A stretch of 47,133 nt of DNA from Bacteroidota bacterium (GCA_023412765.1 JAEZBX010000199.1:1-47133); one strand, 5' to 3'; positions 32,462-42,245 are shown, counted from the first letter of the stretch. Made by a program: numbers and translations. Notes: generated by a model not told the origin, from the sequence alone.

Positions 32462-35272
32462 TCACTTGGCCCTCTTCGCCTTCGCCTCACCGATAAGCTG
32501 CAGATCCACATTCTGCTTCGATATATAGCGGTAATTCCCTTTTCCAAAACCAGCTAACCTTTCAAGAGCTCTCGACGAGCCGGCACCCTTACCGAAATTA
32601 AAGACGGATAGGAAAATATCGTCGCTTGAAAATTTTTCGATCAGCTGGCGCGAATCATCGTTGAGTCCGAATTCACCATCCGTGGCGAGAATAATTCTGT
32701 TGTTTCCGCCGCGGATATAATTTGCATCTGCAATCTTGTAAGCCAGTTTTACAGCGGCGTTGCCATCCGTCTTTCCAGAAGAAGTAAGATTGTTGATCGC
32801 GTTTCTGATTTTGTTCTCCTCTTTAAAGGACGTTGCCTCGAGCAATACTTTTGGTTTACCTGAAAATGTGATGATCGATACCTTGTCTTCCTTTCGCATC
32901 ATTGATAACAAATCGAGAACCGACTTTTTCAACAACGGAAGTTTTTCAGGAGAATTCATCGACCCTGATACGTCTAACAATAAAATCATATTGTTGACGG
33001 CATACCCCTCCATCGACCGAAGGTTTTCGCCTGGTTGGGCAATGTAGACTGTGTCACGTCTTTCAATATAAACCGTATCATGCACGACCTTTGTCTTCTC
33101 CACAATTTTTGTCTTTTCCACCACACGAACTTCCGGTGTCGGCGGTTGTTTCTCCTCTTTTGCGGATGTCGGTACCGTTGTAGTAGCAGGAAGATTCTTA
33201 TCAGCCACAGCTTTGTTTTCCGAGACATTTTGTTTTTCATTAACAGGTGGTTTTTCCACAACCGGCGGGTCTTGTCTGCGTTCCGAAGCAACTGGCTTTT
33301 CTGATTTATCGTCAGGGTACTGGACAAAAAATAGCTCTGGCTGTTTTACTGTAGGTAATAACAAAACTTCCGTTGACAACGAGCAAAACTTGTTATAGTC
33401 ATCCACAACATCGTTGTAGTGATAAACTACCGAATAATAAGGATGCTGATAACGCGACGCGTTGGAAGGCTTTATTTTTTTCAGGGCCTCACTCAATGAC
33501 TTGGAGCTGACAGGCAGATCTTCATAAGGATTATAAGGACAAAGTCCATTATATCGACCGATCTTCTCAATACCTTTCATGTTGTCGTATTCCTTTGCAA
33601 TTACCTCGCGTAGATTCTCGTCAATTTTTTCTGTCGAAATAATTACTCCAGGATTACTCTTGTAGAACGCCTTTGCCTGGAAAACACCCTCATGATCGAG
33701 GTCAGTGAGCGTTTGTAAGGCTTTGCCTGAGACGTACCAGGAGTTTGTTGGATTTGAGGGTGCGTAAGAATCATAAACCTTGCGAACATCTTCGTAAAGC
33801 ATTTCCTTTCTTTCATCCCATATGTCGAATAATACTTTTTGGCGTTCAAGAATCTCATACACCTTTTTCAGCCGGTCCCGTTCGTATAGCCGGTCTCTGG
33901 CTTGAATTTCCAGCGTCGCGCTGAGATCATCCATTTCTTTCAAAATATTAAGAATAACCTCTGCTTGCTCATTTAACGACTTGGCTACTGGCGGAGGAAG
34001 CACTTTGCTGTCAGTAGTAGCTTTCTGAAACTGAGATAGGGGTACTTGAAAATCCTTGTAGTTGAACGACATTGCCGCTCTTTTATCATAATTCTCCAAC
34101 CCCTTGAAGTAAGATGCTGTGGAGTTAAAACTACCGAGTGTTCCTTGAAGCCTTCTGGTCTGGCTCCATGTATCATTAATGTATTCAATATAGTTTGCAA
34201 GTGCCTGATATACCTGTTTCGGTATCGGGGTTTTAACGGGCTGTAAGGTAAATTTCGAACGAGGAATATCTTTAAACTCCTTGGTCGAAACCTCTATAAT
34301 GTCTGTCTTCGTCCTGATATCAAATGCTGGAACAAAGTTGATCAACTTTAATCCGTAGTAGTTATTCTGAGAGGCATATTGGAGGAAAGTATTGTAATCT
34401 GATACTAAGGTTCCGTTCACGTAGTTAATTAATCCAAGGTAAACATCGTTGCTGTGCTTATCAGACTTTTTTGCTTCGAAATTGAATTCATCAAGGCCCG
34501 CCCGTTTAGTGCTCAGCACAGAGCTCAAAGAGCTTTGAAAGCTCGTCCACATACTGGAGGCTGGATATTGCAGCACTGGTTTGTAATTCTGAAGCGCTTT
34601 TAATTGCGTGTCTGTATCCAGAATACTTTGCTGAAGTTTTTCAGTAGCCCATCCGGTATAAGTATTCTCATTAAGATTGAAATTCCACGAATTAAGGAAT
34701 GATTGTTCCCTGATCACCTGGCTTCTCATCATAGCGTCCGCCTTGTGATAGGCATTCTGTGAAGCCGTTGCCGTTAATTTTTTAAAAGCGGATTCCAATT
34801 CGACCTGTAGAAGATTTTGTTTCTTTCGATAGTCGCCAACCAGCAGTTGCAATTCATTGATCAGCAGCTTTGCTTTTTCAAAATTATCTTGTTTGTAGTC
34901 CTCAAGTTTGTGATATGTATCCAGCGACTTACATGCTGCATCAATTTTTTCAGCAGCTGCTCTCAAATCCCGGAGCTTGGTGGTCAAAGATGCCGATAAC
35001 GTAGAATTGAGCGACTTCGATTGAGCAATTGCAGTATTTAAGTAATAGTCATCCAATTGTACCGGACATGTATAGCGCGGAATGCCCCAAGAGCTTTTCG
35101 CATGTATTGTTGGATAATAGGCAATGAGACTCTTAACCACAGTGCTTACCTCCGCGGCAGATTGGTTGGCGTAATCAGCATAACTGTTCAACGCCTTTTG
35201 TTGAACTGCTGAAATCTGGGCAAACGAAATGGAGGTGATCTGAATGAAAAGGACTAAAACAATGAATCGCAT
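32462..35272 (-). CDS. large exported VWA-domain protein with long helical N-terminal region
   Basis: A 936-residue exported protein (signal peptide ending SISFAQ). Residues about 20-650 are mostly helical with no domain I can name. About 680-755 is a Pro/Glu/Lys/Val-rich linker that ends in the DTVYIERRDTVYI pattern common before envelope domains in this phylum. A von Willebrand A domain occupies about 760-936 with an intact MIDAS: LLDVSGSMN, the later Thr, and ATDGEF. The VWA at the extreme C-terminus suggests metal-dependent binding to a partner in the envelope. A good -7 element lies 21 bases upstream. No MoxR ATPase is adjacent. Confidence 0.87.
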   Translation of the reverse strand: MRFIVLVLFIQITSISFAQISAVQQKALNSYADYANQSAAEVSTVVKSLIAYYPTIHAKSSWGIPRYTCPVQLDDYYLNTAIAQSKSLNSTLSASLTTKLRDLRAAAEKIDAACKSLDTYHKLEDYKQDNFEKAKLLINELQLLVGDYRKKQNLLQVELESAFKKLTATASQNAYHKADAMMRSQVIREQSFLNSWNFNLNENTYTGWATEKLQQSILDTDTQLKALQNYKPVLQYPASSMWTSFQSSLSSVLSTKRAGLDEFNFEAKKSDKHSNDVYLGLINYVNGTLVSDYNTFLQYASQNNYYGLKLINFVPAFDIRTKTDIIEVSTKEFKDIPRSKFTLQPVKTPIPKQVYQALANYIEYINDTWSQTRRLQGTLGSFNSTASYFKGLENYDKRAAMSFNYKDFQVPLSQFQKATTDSKVLPPPVAKSLNEQAEVILNILKEMDDLSATLEIQARDRLYERDRLKKVYEILERQKVLFDIWDERKEMLYEDVRKVYDSYAPSNPTNSWYVSGKALQTLTDLDHEGVFQAKAFYKSNPGVIISTEKIDENLREVIAKEYDNMKGIEKIGRYNGLCPYNPYEDLPVSSKSLSEALKKIKPSNASRYQHPYYSVVYHYNDVVDDYNKFCSLSTEVLLLPTVKQPELFFVQYPDDKSEKPVASERRQDPPVVEKPPVNEKQNVSENKAVADKNLPATTTVPTSAKEEKQPPTPEVRVVEKTKIVEKTKVVHDTVYIERRDTVYIAQPGENLRSMEGYAVNNMILLLDVSGSMNSPEKLPLLKKSVLDLLSMMRKEDKVSIITFSGKPKVLLEATSFKEENKIRNAINNLTSSGKTDGNAAVKLAYKIADANYIRGGNNRIILATDGEFGLNDDSRQLIEKFSSDDIFLSVFNFGKGAGSSRALERLAGFGKGNYRYISKQNVDLQLIGEAKAKRAK

Positions 35273-35292
35273 AGGGATAGTATGGAGCTAAA

Positions 35293-35300
35293 CAAAAATA
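35293..35300 (-). promoter_or_regulatory. candidate -7 element for the VWA gene
   Basis: TATTTTTG on the minus strand, 21 bases before the start codon, matches TAnnTTTG. A TTTG at the -33 position is not clear. Confidence 0.4.
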
Positions 35301-35397
35301 ACGAAAACGGACGAAACACCGGAATAGCCCTAGACGGCAACAGGAAATCACTTTGCTGGAATTAAAGCAAGGAACTGAAATAGCGGAACCGAATAGA

Positions 35398-35919
35398 TTA
35401 AAGAAATCTTTCACCTACCTCTTTCCAGCTATTCAGTCTATTGTAATTGTTGATATGAAGATTATGGGGTGCCGAAAAGATAAACTTTTCGCCATTAAAT
35501 GTCTCGAGATTATACGGTAAGTCATCAATCATATAATGGCCGTGAACAATAGCTTTGCTTCCACAAAACACAATTTGCCTCCAGCTGAGAAATGGAAAAT
35601 GCTCCTTCAACCATTTAAGTTTTTCGGTGAGAGACTGGGGAAACTCCATCGCAGCAGAGACGATAAAAAGTTCATACTTTTTATTCAACAATTCGATAAT
35701 CTCCTGGCTATTGATGTGCGGTTCCATCGTTTCGAAAAAGGAAGTACGAAAAGGAAACTGCTGAACGACATCGTGGTGTCCGGGAAAGCCAAGTCCCTCA
35801 TCCTGGTGATTCAAACTTTCCCTGGTCACTCTAACGCCAAATTCCTTTTCATAAAAGTTGATAAACTGGCCGGTAGCATCTGCAATGACATCATCCATGT
35901 CAATAATCAATCGCTTCAT
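35398..35919 (-). CDS. 5'(3')-deoxyribonucleotidase, NT5C family (HAD)
   Basis: A 173-residue HAD-superfamily phosphatase that would dephosphorylate nucleoside monophosphates. Motif I is IIDMDDVIAD with the nucleophile Asp and the acid/base Asp. Motif II is FIVSAAMEF with the Ser. A conserved Lys in KLKWLKEHFPFL and motif IV in HYMIDDLPYNLETF complete the site. The length fits NT5C-type enzymes. The ATG at 35919 was used; an upstream TTG adds one residue. It stands alone, divergent from the DUF2007 gene across 49 bases. Confidence 0.9.
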   Translation of the reverse strand: MKRLIIDMDDVIADATGQFINFYEKEFGVRVTRESLNHQDEGLGFPGHHDVVQQFPFRTSFFETMEPHINSQEIIELLNKKYELFIVSAAMEFPQSLTEKLKWLKEHFPFLSWRQIVFCGSKAIVHGHYMIDDLPYNLETFNGEKFIFSAPHNLHINNYNRLNSWKEVGERFL

Positions 35920-35968
35920 CAATTCGTTTTTAGTATATTACAAATATGTAAAAATATTTCTCTGGTGA

Positions 35969-36379
35969 ATGGGTGAGCATGATGAGATTGTGGTCTTTAG
36001 GCAGTTTGAAACAACAATAGAGGCGAATATTGTAAAGTCCAAGCTAGATGCTTTTGACATACCATGTTTTCTTACAGAAGAAAATATGACGAACCTCTAC
36101 CCAGGCGCCAGTAGCCTGATGAACTTCAGCGTGCGTTTGCACCTTTTTGCCCGCGATGTGGCGCGTGCGCGGGAGGTGTTGGAAGAGACTCACCTTCACT
36201 CCGGCGACGACAACATAGTAAGGTGTCCTAAATGCAATTCCACAAGGCTGGAGCGCGATTTTCCCCGAAAAATGTCAACAACGTTTACTTCTGCGCTAAA
36301 CGTGATGTTTTTTGGCGTCTTCTTTCCTGAAAAAAAAATCTATCGATGTTTAGCCTGTGATACCGAGTTTAATGGGTAG
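35969..36379 (+). CDS. DUF2007 domain protein with C-terminal zinc ribbon
   Basis: A 136-residue cytosolic protein. The N-terminal 75 residues match DUF2007 (putative signal-transducing fold): VVFRQFETTIEANIVKSKLDAFDIPCFL and FSVRLHLFARDVARAREVLEE. The C-terminal half has two Cys pairs, RCPKCNSTRLE and YRCLACDTEF, forming a probable zinc ribbon with an intervening hydrophobic stretch. The pairing is common in Bacteroidota but the role is unknown. The ATG at 35969 directly precedes the family start. Confidence 0.85.
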   Translation: MGEHDEIVVFRQFETTIEANIVKSKLDAFDIPCFLTEENMTNLYPGASSLMNFSVRLHLFARDVARAREVLEETHLHSGDDNIVRCPKCNSTRLERDFPRKMSTTFTSALNVMFFGVFFPEKKIYRCLACDTEFNG

Positions 36380-36430
36380 GTAATTTGTAAGTATCGCCCC
36401 GGAATTTATCTTGCAGTGAGGAAATCAATC

Positions 36431-36955
36431 ATGGCTCAAAAAACGATTATCGGTGTAATGGGTCCCGGAGAAAATGCTTCTCCAGATGAAAATGAAATGG
36501 CGTATGAACTGGGAAAGGAAATCGCCAAACAAGGTTGGATCACATTGACGGGCGGAAGGAGCTTCGGAATTATGGATGCGGCGCTGAAAGGAGCATCCGA
36601 AGCGGGTGGACTCACCATAGGCGTTGTTCCAGGAGATACTGACAAAAATTCTTCCGATCATGCCCAAATAAAAATTGTTACCAGCATGGGTAGCGGCAGA
36701 AACTACATAAGTGTATTGACAAGCCACGTCATTGTAGTCCTGGGAATGGCGTCCGGTACCGCGTCGGAAGTTGCGCTGGCTCTAAAATCCCGGAAAAAAG
36801 TTATCCTACTTAATCAAGACGAAATCACAATACGCTTCTTCAAGAACCTGGGCACCTACAATGTATTAGTTACAAAGACCGTGTCCGAAACCATCCAAAA
36901 CATCAAACAATATGTTGGGATGAACCAGGGTGTCGAAGCGCCGGAAGAGTCTTGA
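36431..36955 (+). CDS. LOG/TIGR00725-like Rossmann protein
   Basis: A 174-residue protein of the SLOG/LOG-like nucleotide-binding fold (TIGR00725 type, sometimes annotated as a lysine-decarboxylase-like family). Visible elements are IIGVMGPGENASPDENEMAYELG, LTGGRSFGIMDAALKGASEAGG and MASGTASEVALAL, where the glycine-rich loops bind nucleotide. True LOG phosphoribohydrolases have PGGxGTxxE; here the equivalent reads GMASGTASEV, which supports the TIGR00725 subgroup. The role is unknown, possibly ligand sensing. The ATG at 36431 is preferred over a GTG at 36416. It is convergent with the aldo/keto reductase. Confidence 0.83.
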   Translation: MAQKTIIGVMGPGENASPDENEMAYELGKEIAKQGWITLTGGRSFGIMDAALKGASEAGGLTIGVVPGDTDKNSSDHAQIKIVTSMGSGRNYISVLTSHVIVVLGMASGTASEVALALKSRKKVILLNQDEITIRFFKNLGTYNVLVTKTVSETIQNIKQYVGMNQGVEAPEES

Positions 36956-36969
36956 TATTCCGAAAACTG

Positions 36970-37959
36970 TTAGGCAACCAGTTGCAGTTCTTCGATACGC
37001 TTACGAATCAACTTGAGCTCACTGTCTTTCAATTTAAATGAAAGCGCGCCTATATTTTCCTTTACTTGTTTCGCATTTCTCGCTCCCACCAAAACACAGT
37101 CCATAGCCGGTTGACGAGTTGTCCAGTTAATTACCAATTGCGCAAGTGTAACACCATAATCATCGGCGATCGGCTTAATGGTGTCCAGAAATGCGTTTAT
37201 TTGATCGATGTTTTCAGGCTTGTAATATCGATTGCCCTCGCGTGTGTCACCTTCGTTGAACTTATGGCCGCGTTTTATTTTACCTGTCAGCAATCCCCTT
37301 TGCAGCGGACTATAAGGAATAATGCTCAGCCCTTTTGATACTGCTTGTGGCAAAATATCCTGTTCGATGTTCCGGTGTACCATACTGTAAGGCACCTGGT
37401 TGGAAGCCAGCTGCACTGTCTTCAGTGCTTCGTCGATTTGGCTTGTATTATAATTACACACACCGGCAGCACGAATCTTTCCTTGTTCAAGCAACTTCCC
37501 AATTGCTTCCATCGTTTCGCCGATGGGTGTTGTCGCATCAGGCCAGTGAATTTGGTATAAGTCAATATAATCAGTTTTCAACCGCCGCAGACTGTCTTCA
37601 CATTCACGTATGACTGACTCCCCGGCCGAATACTTATATATCTTTAACGGCTTTCCATTGTTATCTGTCGAATCGAAAAAGTATTCCCCTTTGTCGGTAC
37701 GCCAGTTCATACCATACTTTGTAAGAATCTGATATTTGTCCCGCGCAATACCATCCAACGCCTGGCCTACCAGCTCTTCGCTTTTTCCAAACCCATAAAC
37801 AGGTGCTGTATCAATCGTGGTGATTCCATTATCGAGGGAGGCATGGATAGCTTTGATTGCTTCCTTATCGTCAGCGCCGCCCCACATCCATCCGCCAATA
37901 GCCCATGCGCCAAAAGCAAGCGGGGTTACTTTTACCTGAGATTTTCCGAGTGTGTTCAA
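36970..37959 (-). CDS. aldo/keto reductase
   Basis: A 329-residue NADPH-dependent oxidoreductase with a TIM-barrel fold. Family marks include LGKSQVKVTPLAFGAWAIGG at the N-terminus, the catalytic Asp and Tyr in ITTIDTAPVYGFGKSEELVG, a Lys in QILTKYGMN, and the His in YQIHWPD. The cofactor site VLVGARNAKQVKEN is present. The family-consistent start is TTG at 37959; an in-frame stop lies about 12 bases further upstream and no ATG is available. An AT-rich repeat tract starts directly upstream. Confidence 0.93.
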   Translation of the reverse strand: MNTLGKSQVKVTPLAFGAWAIGGWMWGGADDKEAIKAIHASLDNGITTIDTAPVYGFGKSEELVGQALDGIARDKYQILTKYGMNWRTDKGEYFFDSTDNNGKPLKIYKYSAGESVIRECEDSLRRLKTDYIDLYQIHWPDATTPIGETMEAIGKLLEQGKIRAAGVCNYNTSQIDEALKTVQLASNQVPYSMVHRNIEQDILPQAVSKGLSIIPYSPLQRGLLTGKIKRGHKFNEGDTREGNRYYKPENIDQINAFLDTIKPIADDYGVTLAQLVINWTTRQPAMDCVLVGARNAKQVKENIGALSFKLKDSELKLIRKRIEELQLVA

Positions 37960-37965
37960 ATGACT

Positions 37966-38061
37966 GAAAAATTAGAAAATTGAAAGATTAGAAGATTGTT
38001 TTTACGATATCGAATTTGCACTAATTCAAAATTCAAAATTTAAAATTTAAAATTTAGAATT
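37966..38061. repeat. AT-rich heptamer/octamer tracts between the reductase and PHP genes
   Basis: Units such as GAAAATT and GAAGATT run at 37966-37998. A clear 7-base tract of ATTCAAA/ATTTAAA lies at 38024-38058 and touches the PHP stop codon. The first part is the leader of the TTG-started reductase. Confidence 0.75.
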
Positions 38062-39277
38062 ATCGTTTAACCGGTTGAACCCACGCTCTTTCAAAGTCTC
38101 CTTCTCTGAATGGATTCTCCTGATATTTAGATGAAATAACGTTGGCCCGCACGAAAGCATGTCGCTTTTTGATTTTAAACTTCGCCTCCGTTCCATTCAC
38201 AACCTTTAGTATACTGGCATTTTCCTTGCCTTTGTCGGCGCCGATAAACTGAATTGCGTAAGTGACACCAGCTTTAGGTTTCACTTTGATGGAAAGGTAT
38301 CCTTCCTGAAATGTAACCTTTTCTAACTCTACTCCTGTAGACGAATAGAAATTTCCACTTTCCATCGCTTCGATTATAGATGCCGCAGTTAATTCCCTGG
38401 CATGAACCATTATATATCCACGGCCCGGATTAGAATTACGAATACCGTAACTAAGGTAATTATGGGAGTCATCGGTTGCCAATCCGTACAAAAATGGTTT
38501 GTTTTTTTGAACGCCGTTGATCAACAGTAAATCCCACATTTGCTCTGTACCGGGACGGGTGGAATCTCCATAGTTATTAACCATAGGGTGACCATTAAAG
38601 ACTTCGAAGAATCGGTCACCGTTGAGTTTCATCATATCTTGCAAGCTAATACCCCATATAAAGTTCGGGTGATTGATATGAGCGAACATCGCCTGCCCAG
38701 TCCGTTGGCGTTGTTCGTAAACCTTGTCGAGATTATTCTGCATCACTTCTGTGACACTCGATCCTCCACTTGGCAGTATCGCTTCCTTTACGTTGATAGC
38801 ATTGATGTGTACCGGCTTCTTTTCAAAGGCGTCTGTAATTTCCTCAGACTGAATGATGAGAAACTTTCCCTTCTCTTCAAACAATGGCGCATATTCCTCC
38901 AGCGTTTTAAGTTTCACCCTGACGCGCTTCGCACTGTCAACTTCATACGTTACCCAATCTTCGCCATACTTGTTAAGATATTCCTTGAACCTTCTCTCGT
39001 GCGCCGGAAAATCTGGAATCAACTTCCATTTTTCACCCTGTGCCAAAGTGTTGTGATCAGACAAACAGATGAAGTCATAACCATGGGTCTTATACCACTC
39101 CATGATCATTTCCGGAAAATCGTCGCCGTCGCTCCAGTAAGAATGCGTGTGGGTATTTCCCTTAAACCATTCTAACCTATCTGCATTTTGCTGTGCGCAA
39201 ATCGGCCCGCACGCGAATAGAAGTATGATTATTGCAAGTGGCTTGACGTGTACACATCTGTATTTTTTAGGCATCAT
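38060..39277 (-). CDS. exported PHP-domain metal-dependent hydrolase
   Basis: A 405-residue exported protein with a signal peptide (possible lipobox LLFAC, or signal peptidase I site ICAQ). The PHP domain is clear: GNTHTHSYWSDGD (metal-binding HxH), SDHNTLAQG, a Glu-containing IIQSEEI and a later GLATDDSHNYLS. PHP domains act as phosphoesterases, so a phosphoryl-ester or polyphosphorylated glycan substrate outside the cytoplasm is likely. Its ATG shares its A with the TGA of the upstream TPR-CHAT gene (TGATG), giving tight translational coupling. A longer frame to 39307 lies inside the CHAT gene. Confidence 0.9.
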   Translation of the reverse strand: MMPKKYRCVHVKPLAIIILLFACGPICAQQNADRLEWFKGNTHTHSYWSDGDDFPEMIMEWYKTHGYDFICLSDHNTLAQGEKWKLIPDFPAHERRFKEYLNKYGEDWVTYEVDSAKRVRVKLKTLEEYAPLFEEKGKFLIIQSEEITDAFEKKPVHINAINVKEAILPSGGSSVTEVMQNNLDKVYEQRQRTGQAMFAHINHPNFIWGISLQDMMKLNGDRFFEVFNGHPMVNNYGDSTRPGTEQMWDLLLINGVQKNKPFLYGLATDDSHNYLSYGIRNSNPGRGYIMVHARELTAASIIEAMESGNFYSSTGVELEKVTFQEGYLSIKVKPKAGVTYAIQFIGADKGKENASILKVVNGTEAKFKIKKRHAFVRANVISSKYQENPFREGDFERAWVQPVKR

Positions 39278-42135
39278 CACATCCCCATCATTACAAATGC
39301 CCCCCAATAGTAAGGATCTTTATACTTGGTCATTAATTGCATTTGTGCCTGCTTGAAAGCTTTTTGTTTATTACCAAGTTTGATCCAGTTTGAATAAAAA
39401 TTTGACATCAGTTGTTGGGTTGCAGCATCGTCGACTTTCCACAAACTCATTATAAGTGCGTCGGCACCCGCGACAAGAAACGCACGTTGAAGTCCATAAA
39501 CACCTTCACCTGCCTTGATGTCACCCAGGCCCGTTTCACACGCGCTTAATATAATGAGTTCGGTCCCCTCAAGATTCAGGTTCATGGCTTCATAAGCTGT
39601 AAGAATCCCATTATCATTGCTTTCAAGATTTGGCATTCGTTTGCCACTGACCGTCGTGCCCGCGCCTGCCAGCATCAAGCCGGACCGAAGCAACGGATTA
39701 TCGTTTGCATTTTCAAGAGAAATTCCAAAAGCGGATCCCATATTCTCAACGTCTTTTAGAAAATAGCCATGAGTTGCAATATGCATTAGTGTGGGACCCT
39801 TAATCGACTTGAGGTTTGCCTCGGTCGCAAGCTTTTGCGTAAATTGTTTTACCTGGTAACCTGAAGCTTTCAGAACTTTTGAAACACCATCAATCTCAAC
39901 CTTGGTACCAGGTAACACTGCGATTTCTCCCGGACCGTAATCCGGGAAGCCCAGCAATGTCGCATTCTTCTTCAGCACCTTTGGTTTCTTACGCTTAAGT
40001 TCAATAAGATCTTTCGAGTTGCCAATCGTTACAATATCAAATTGGCTGATCACAAAGTTGCCATCGGGCCTTTTGATTGTATTAATATTGAGTTGATTGT
40101 AAGTTCCGTCGGGAGAAACGTATACCAATTTCTTGCCATTAAGCTCTGACTCAATAGGAGCCCAAAACTGCTGGTATGAATATTCATCTGCGATCTTTTG
40201 CTGAATAGCGTTACGGTAGAACTTGGAATACCGGGTGTCCAGAAGTTGTCCATTCTCAAGAAGTACAAGCTTCGGCACTTCGTTCGCTTTAGTAAGAACC
40301 AACACCGCGTACTTTGAATCCGTAGTAAATATCTGATCATATTTCTTCACGTGAATGATCTCCACAACGGCCTCGGTATCTGTCAGTAGGTTACGAATCT
40401 GGTTATAGCTAAGTTTTTGCGTCGAATATCCTGCCGAGAAAGCTGTTGAGCGCGACGATAACTTTTTCTCCATCGCATTTGCCGCCGTCTCAAGAGAATC
40501 AAGATTGATTTCCTGAATTTTCAATTCCTCCTTCGAATAGGCATAAAGACGTGCCAGCGTTTCCTTTTGATCGAGCCATGCCAGATAATCTTTTATCAAT
40601 TGTGCATTCTTGCTCGACATTATGGCTTGCTTCACCTTGTTGGTTGAGTTAAGCAACAATGCTTTCGTAGCAATTTGATAATCGTAAAGGTCTTGAATGA
40701 CGGCAGGATGCTGTGGACTGGCTTCAACTGCAAAATTATAGAACCGTTGAAAACGCGGAGACAGTACATCCCAGTACTTCGTTTTTTCCGCCTCACTCAT
40801 TGGAGCAAAATATTGATTAACAAAATCCAGAGATTTGGTCATAACTTCATTGTATAAAGGGAGAGCCTTGTCAAGACTTCCTTTTTTCCAATGAAGGATA
40901 GCAAGGTCTTCTTTTGACTGTACAAAAAGCGGATGGTTTCGTCCAAGCGTAGACTCGCGAATCTTCAATGCTTTCTCGAGCAAAGGCTCTGCTTCCGTAT
41001 ACCTTGTCTTATAGCGATAAAAATTTCCGAGGTCGCTCGTTGCTCTTGCGAATGCTGGATTGTCTTCTCCAAAACTTGCTTTGTAAATTGCCGCCGATTT
41101 CTTCAATAACTCTTCTACCTTTTCTTCCTTACCCATTACCATGTAAAGCGCAGCCTGATTGTTGAGCATACTGGCGTAGTCGGGATTATTTTTCCCCAGA
41201 CGCTTTTCCATGCCTACATAGATTGCCTCGGCCTCAGGATATTTTCCCATTTGCCTGTATAGCAATGCCTGGTTTGACAGGAACTTCAAATGATTTTTCG
41301 ATTTATTGTTTTGCAATTTTTCAGCAATACTGATCGCTTGACGTAACACTTGATCCGCTTCATCATACCTGCCAATTGTCTGAAACAACATTGCCTGGTT
41401 GTTCAAAGCAATGGCGTAAGTCATTGTAGCTTGTAGCCCGTTGCCTTGGATGATTGAGATCGCGGATTCAAAATCTTTTTCTGCCTCATTGTATTGTGCA
41501 AGATTGTATTTGAGCACCGCATAATTATTCAGCGAAGCAGCAACACTAGCGTTCTTTGGACCGAATTTTTCCTGTCTGAGTTTTAGCGCCTTGGCAGTGT
41601 ACTCCTCTGCCTGCGTGTAGCGACCCATCGTAGCATATAGTAGGCCTTGATTGGAAATTGTTTTAAGATAACCCATTTCATGTTGAAGGGAATCTTGCTC
41701 GTACAACATTTTCGCTATGGCAAACTTCTTTTCCGCCATGGCAAATTTTGAATTGGCATACAGTACCTCACCCAAATCGAGTTGAAAACGAGCCTTGTCT
41801 TTATTGGAGACTTCCGCGTTTTTAATGAATCCTGCACCGATGCTTAACACGGACGTTACCTTAGCCTGACCTTCGCCTTTTTCCTTTACATCAAACAATC
41901 CGGAGTTGTCGCTTAAGAGAATAGCGTAGTCAAAGTCTGTTGAATCAAACTCTGCACGGGCTTTTTCCATATCGCCCATCACGGAATTCATTACTTTTTC
42001 ACGATTTTCTTTAGAGCCGAGGGTTTTGGCTCTTTGGGCGGCATTTTTACCTAAGTCTTTTAGAATCTGAGCTTGCAATGGAAATGACATCACAAGCACC
42101 AATAGGATAGCGAGATGACCAACTGCGACTTTCAT
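39277..42135 (-). CDS. exported TPR-CHAT protein (caspase-like protease domain)
   Basis: A 952-residue exported protein (signal peptide ending FPLQAQ). Residues about 90-450 are TPR repeats (such as YTQAEEYTAKALKLRQEKFG and YTEAEPLLEKALKIRE). The C-terminal part is a CHAT peptidase domain: the catalytic His is 789 in MHIATHGYF and the Cys is 866 in LSACETGLG, followed by GVYGLQRAFLVAGA and SLWKVDD, as in secreted CHAT-TPR proteins. The dyad is intact. Cytosolic CHAT proteases are known immune effectors (for example with type III CRISPR), but this one has a signal peptide and a PHP partner, so a surface or periplasmic processing role is more likely. Confidence 0.93.
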   Translation of the reverse strand: MKVAVGHLAILLVLVMSFPLQAQILKDLGKNAAQRAKTLGSKENREKVMNSVMGDMEKARAEFDSTDFDYAILLSDNSGLFDVKEKGEGQAKVTSVLSIGAGFIKNAEVSNKDKARFQLDLGEVLYANSKFAMAEKKFAIAKMLYEQDSLQHEMGYLKTISNQGLLYATMGRYTQAEEYTAKALKLRQEKFGPKNASVAASLNNYAVLKYNLAQYNEAEKDFESAISIIQGNGLQATMTYAIALNNQAMLFQTIGRYDEADQVLRQAISIAEKLQNNKSKNHLKFLSNQALLYRQMGKYPEAEAIYVGMEKRLGKNNPDYASMLNNQAALYMVMGKEEKVEELLKKSAAIYKASFGEDNPAFARATSDLGNFYRYKTRYTEAEPLLEKALKIRESTLGRNHPLFVQSKEDLAILHWKKGSLDKALPLYNEVMTKSLDFVNQYFAPMSEAEKTKYWDVLSPRFQRFYNFAVEASPQHPAVIQDLYDYQIATKALLLNSTNKVKQAIMSSKNAQLIKDYLAWLDQKETLARLYAYSKEELKIQEINLDSLETAANAMEKKLSSRSTAFSAGYSTQKLSYNQIRNLLTDTEAVVEIIHVKKYDQIFTTDSKYAVLVLTKANEVPKLVLLENGQLLDTRYSKFYRNAIQQKIADEYSYQQFWAPIESELNGKKLVYVSPDGTYNQLNINTIKRPDGNFVISQFDIVTIGNSKDLIELKRKKPKVLKKNATLLGFPDYGPGEIAVLPGTKVEIDGVSKVLKASGYQVKQFTQKLATEANLKSIKGPTLMHIATHGYFLKDVENMGSAFGISLENANDNPLLRSGLMLAGAGTTVSGKRMPNLESNDNGILTAYEAMNLNLEGTELIILSACETGLGDIKAGEGVYGLQRAFLVAGADALIMSLWKVDDAATQQLMSNFYSNWIKLGNKQKAFKQAQMQLMTKYKDPYYWGAFVMMGM

Positions 42136-42245
42136 GGCCTTGAAATTTTTAGGGGTTCTAAATTTACGCTAAAACCTGACGGTCCGCTGGAAAAATTTCA
42201 AGTATTTATCCAGCTAGCTGCTTCCGGCCATGAGAGGTAGTATAC

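Noticed and set aside
36431..36955. Cytokinin-activating LOG enzyme
   Set aside because: The PGGxGTxxE motif of active LOG enzymes is replaced by a different glycine-rich loop, so only the fold is supported.
39277..42135. CHAT protein as a CRISPR-linked (Craspase-like) or gasdermin immune effector
   Set aside because: It has a signal peptide, no cas or gasdermin gene lies nearby, and secreted TPR-CHAT proteins are common in this phylum.
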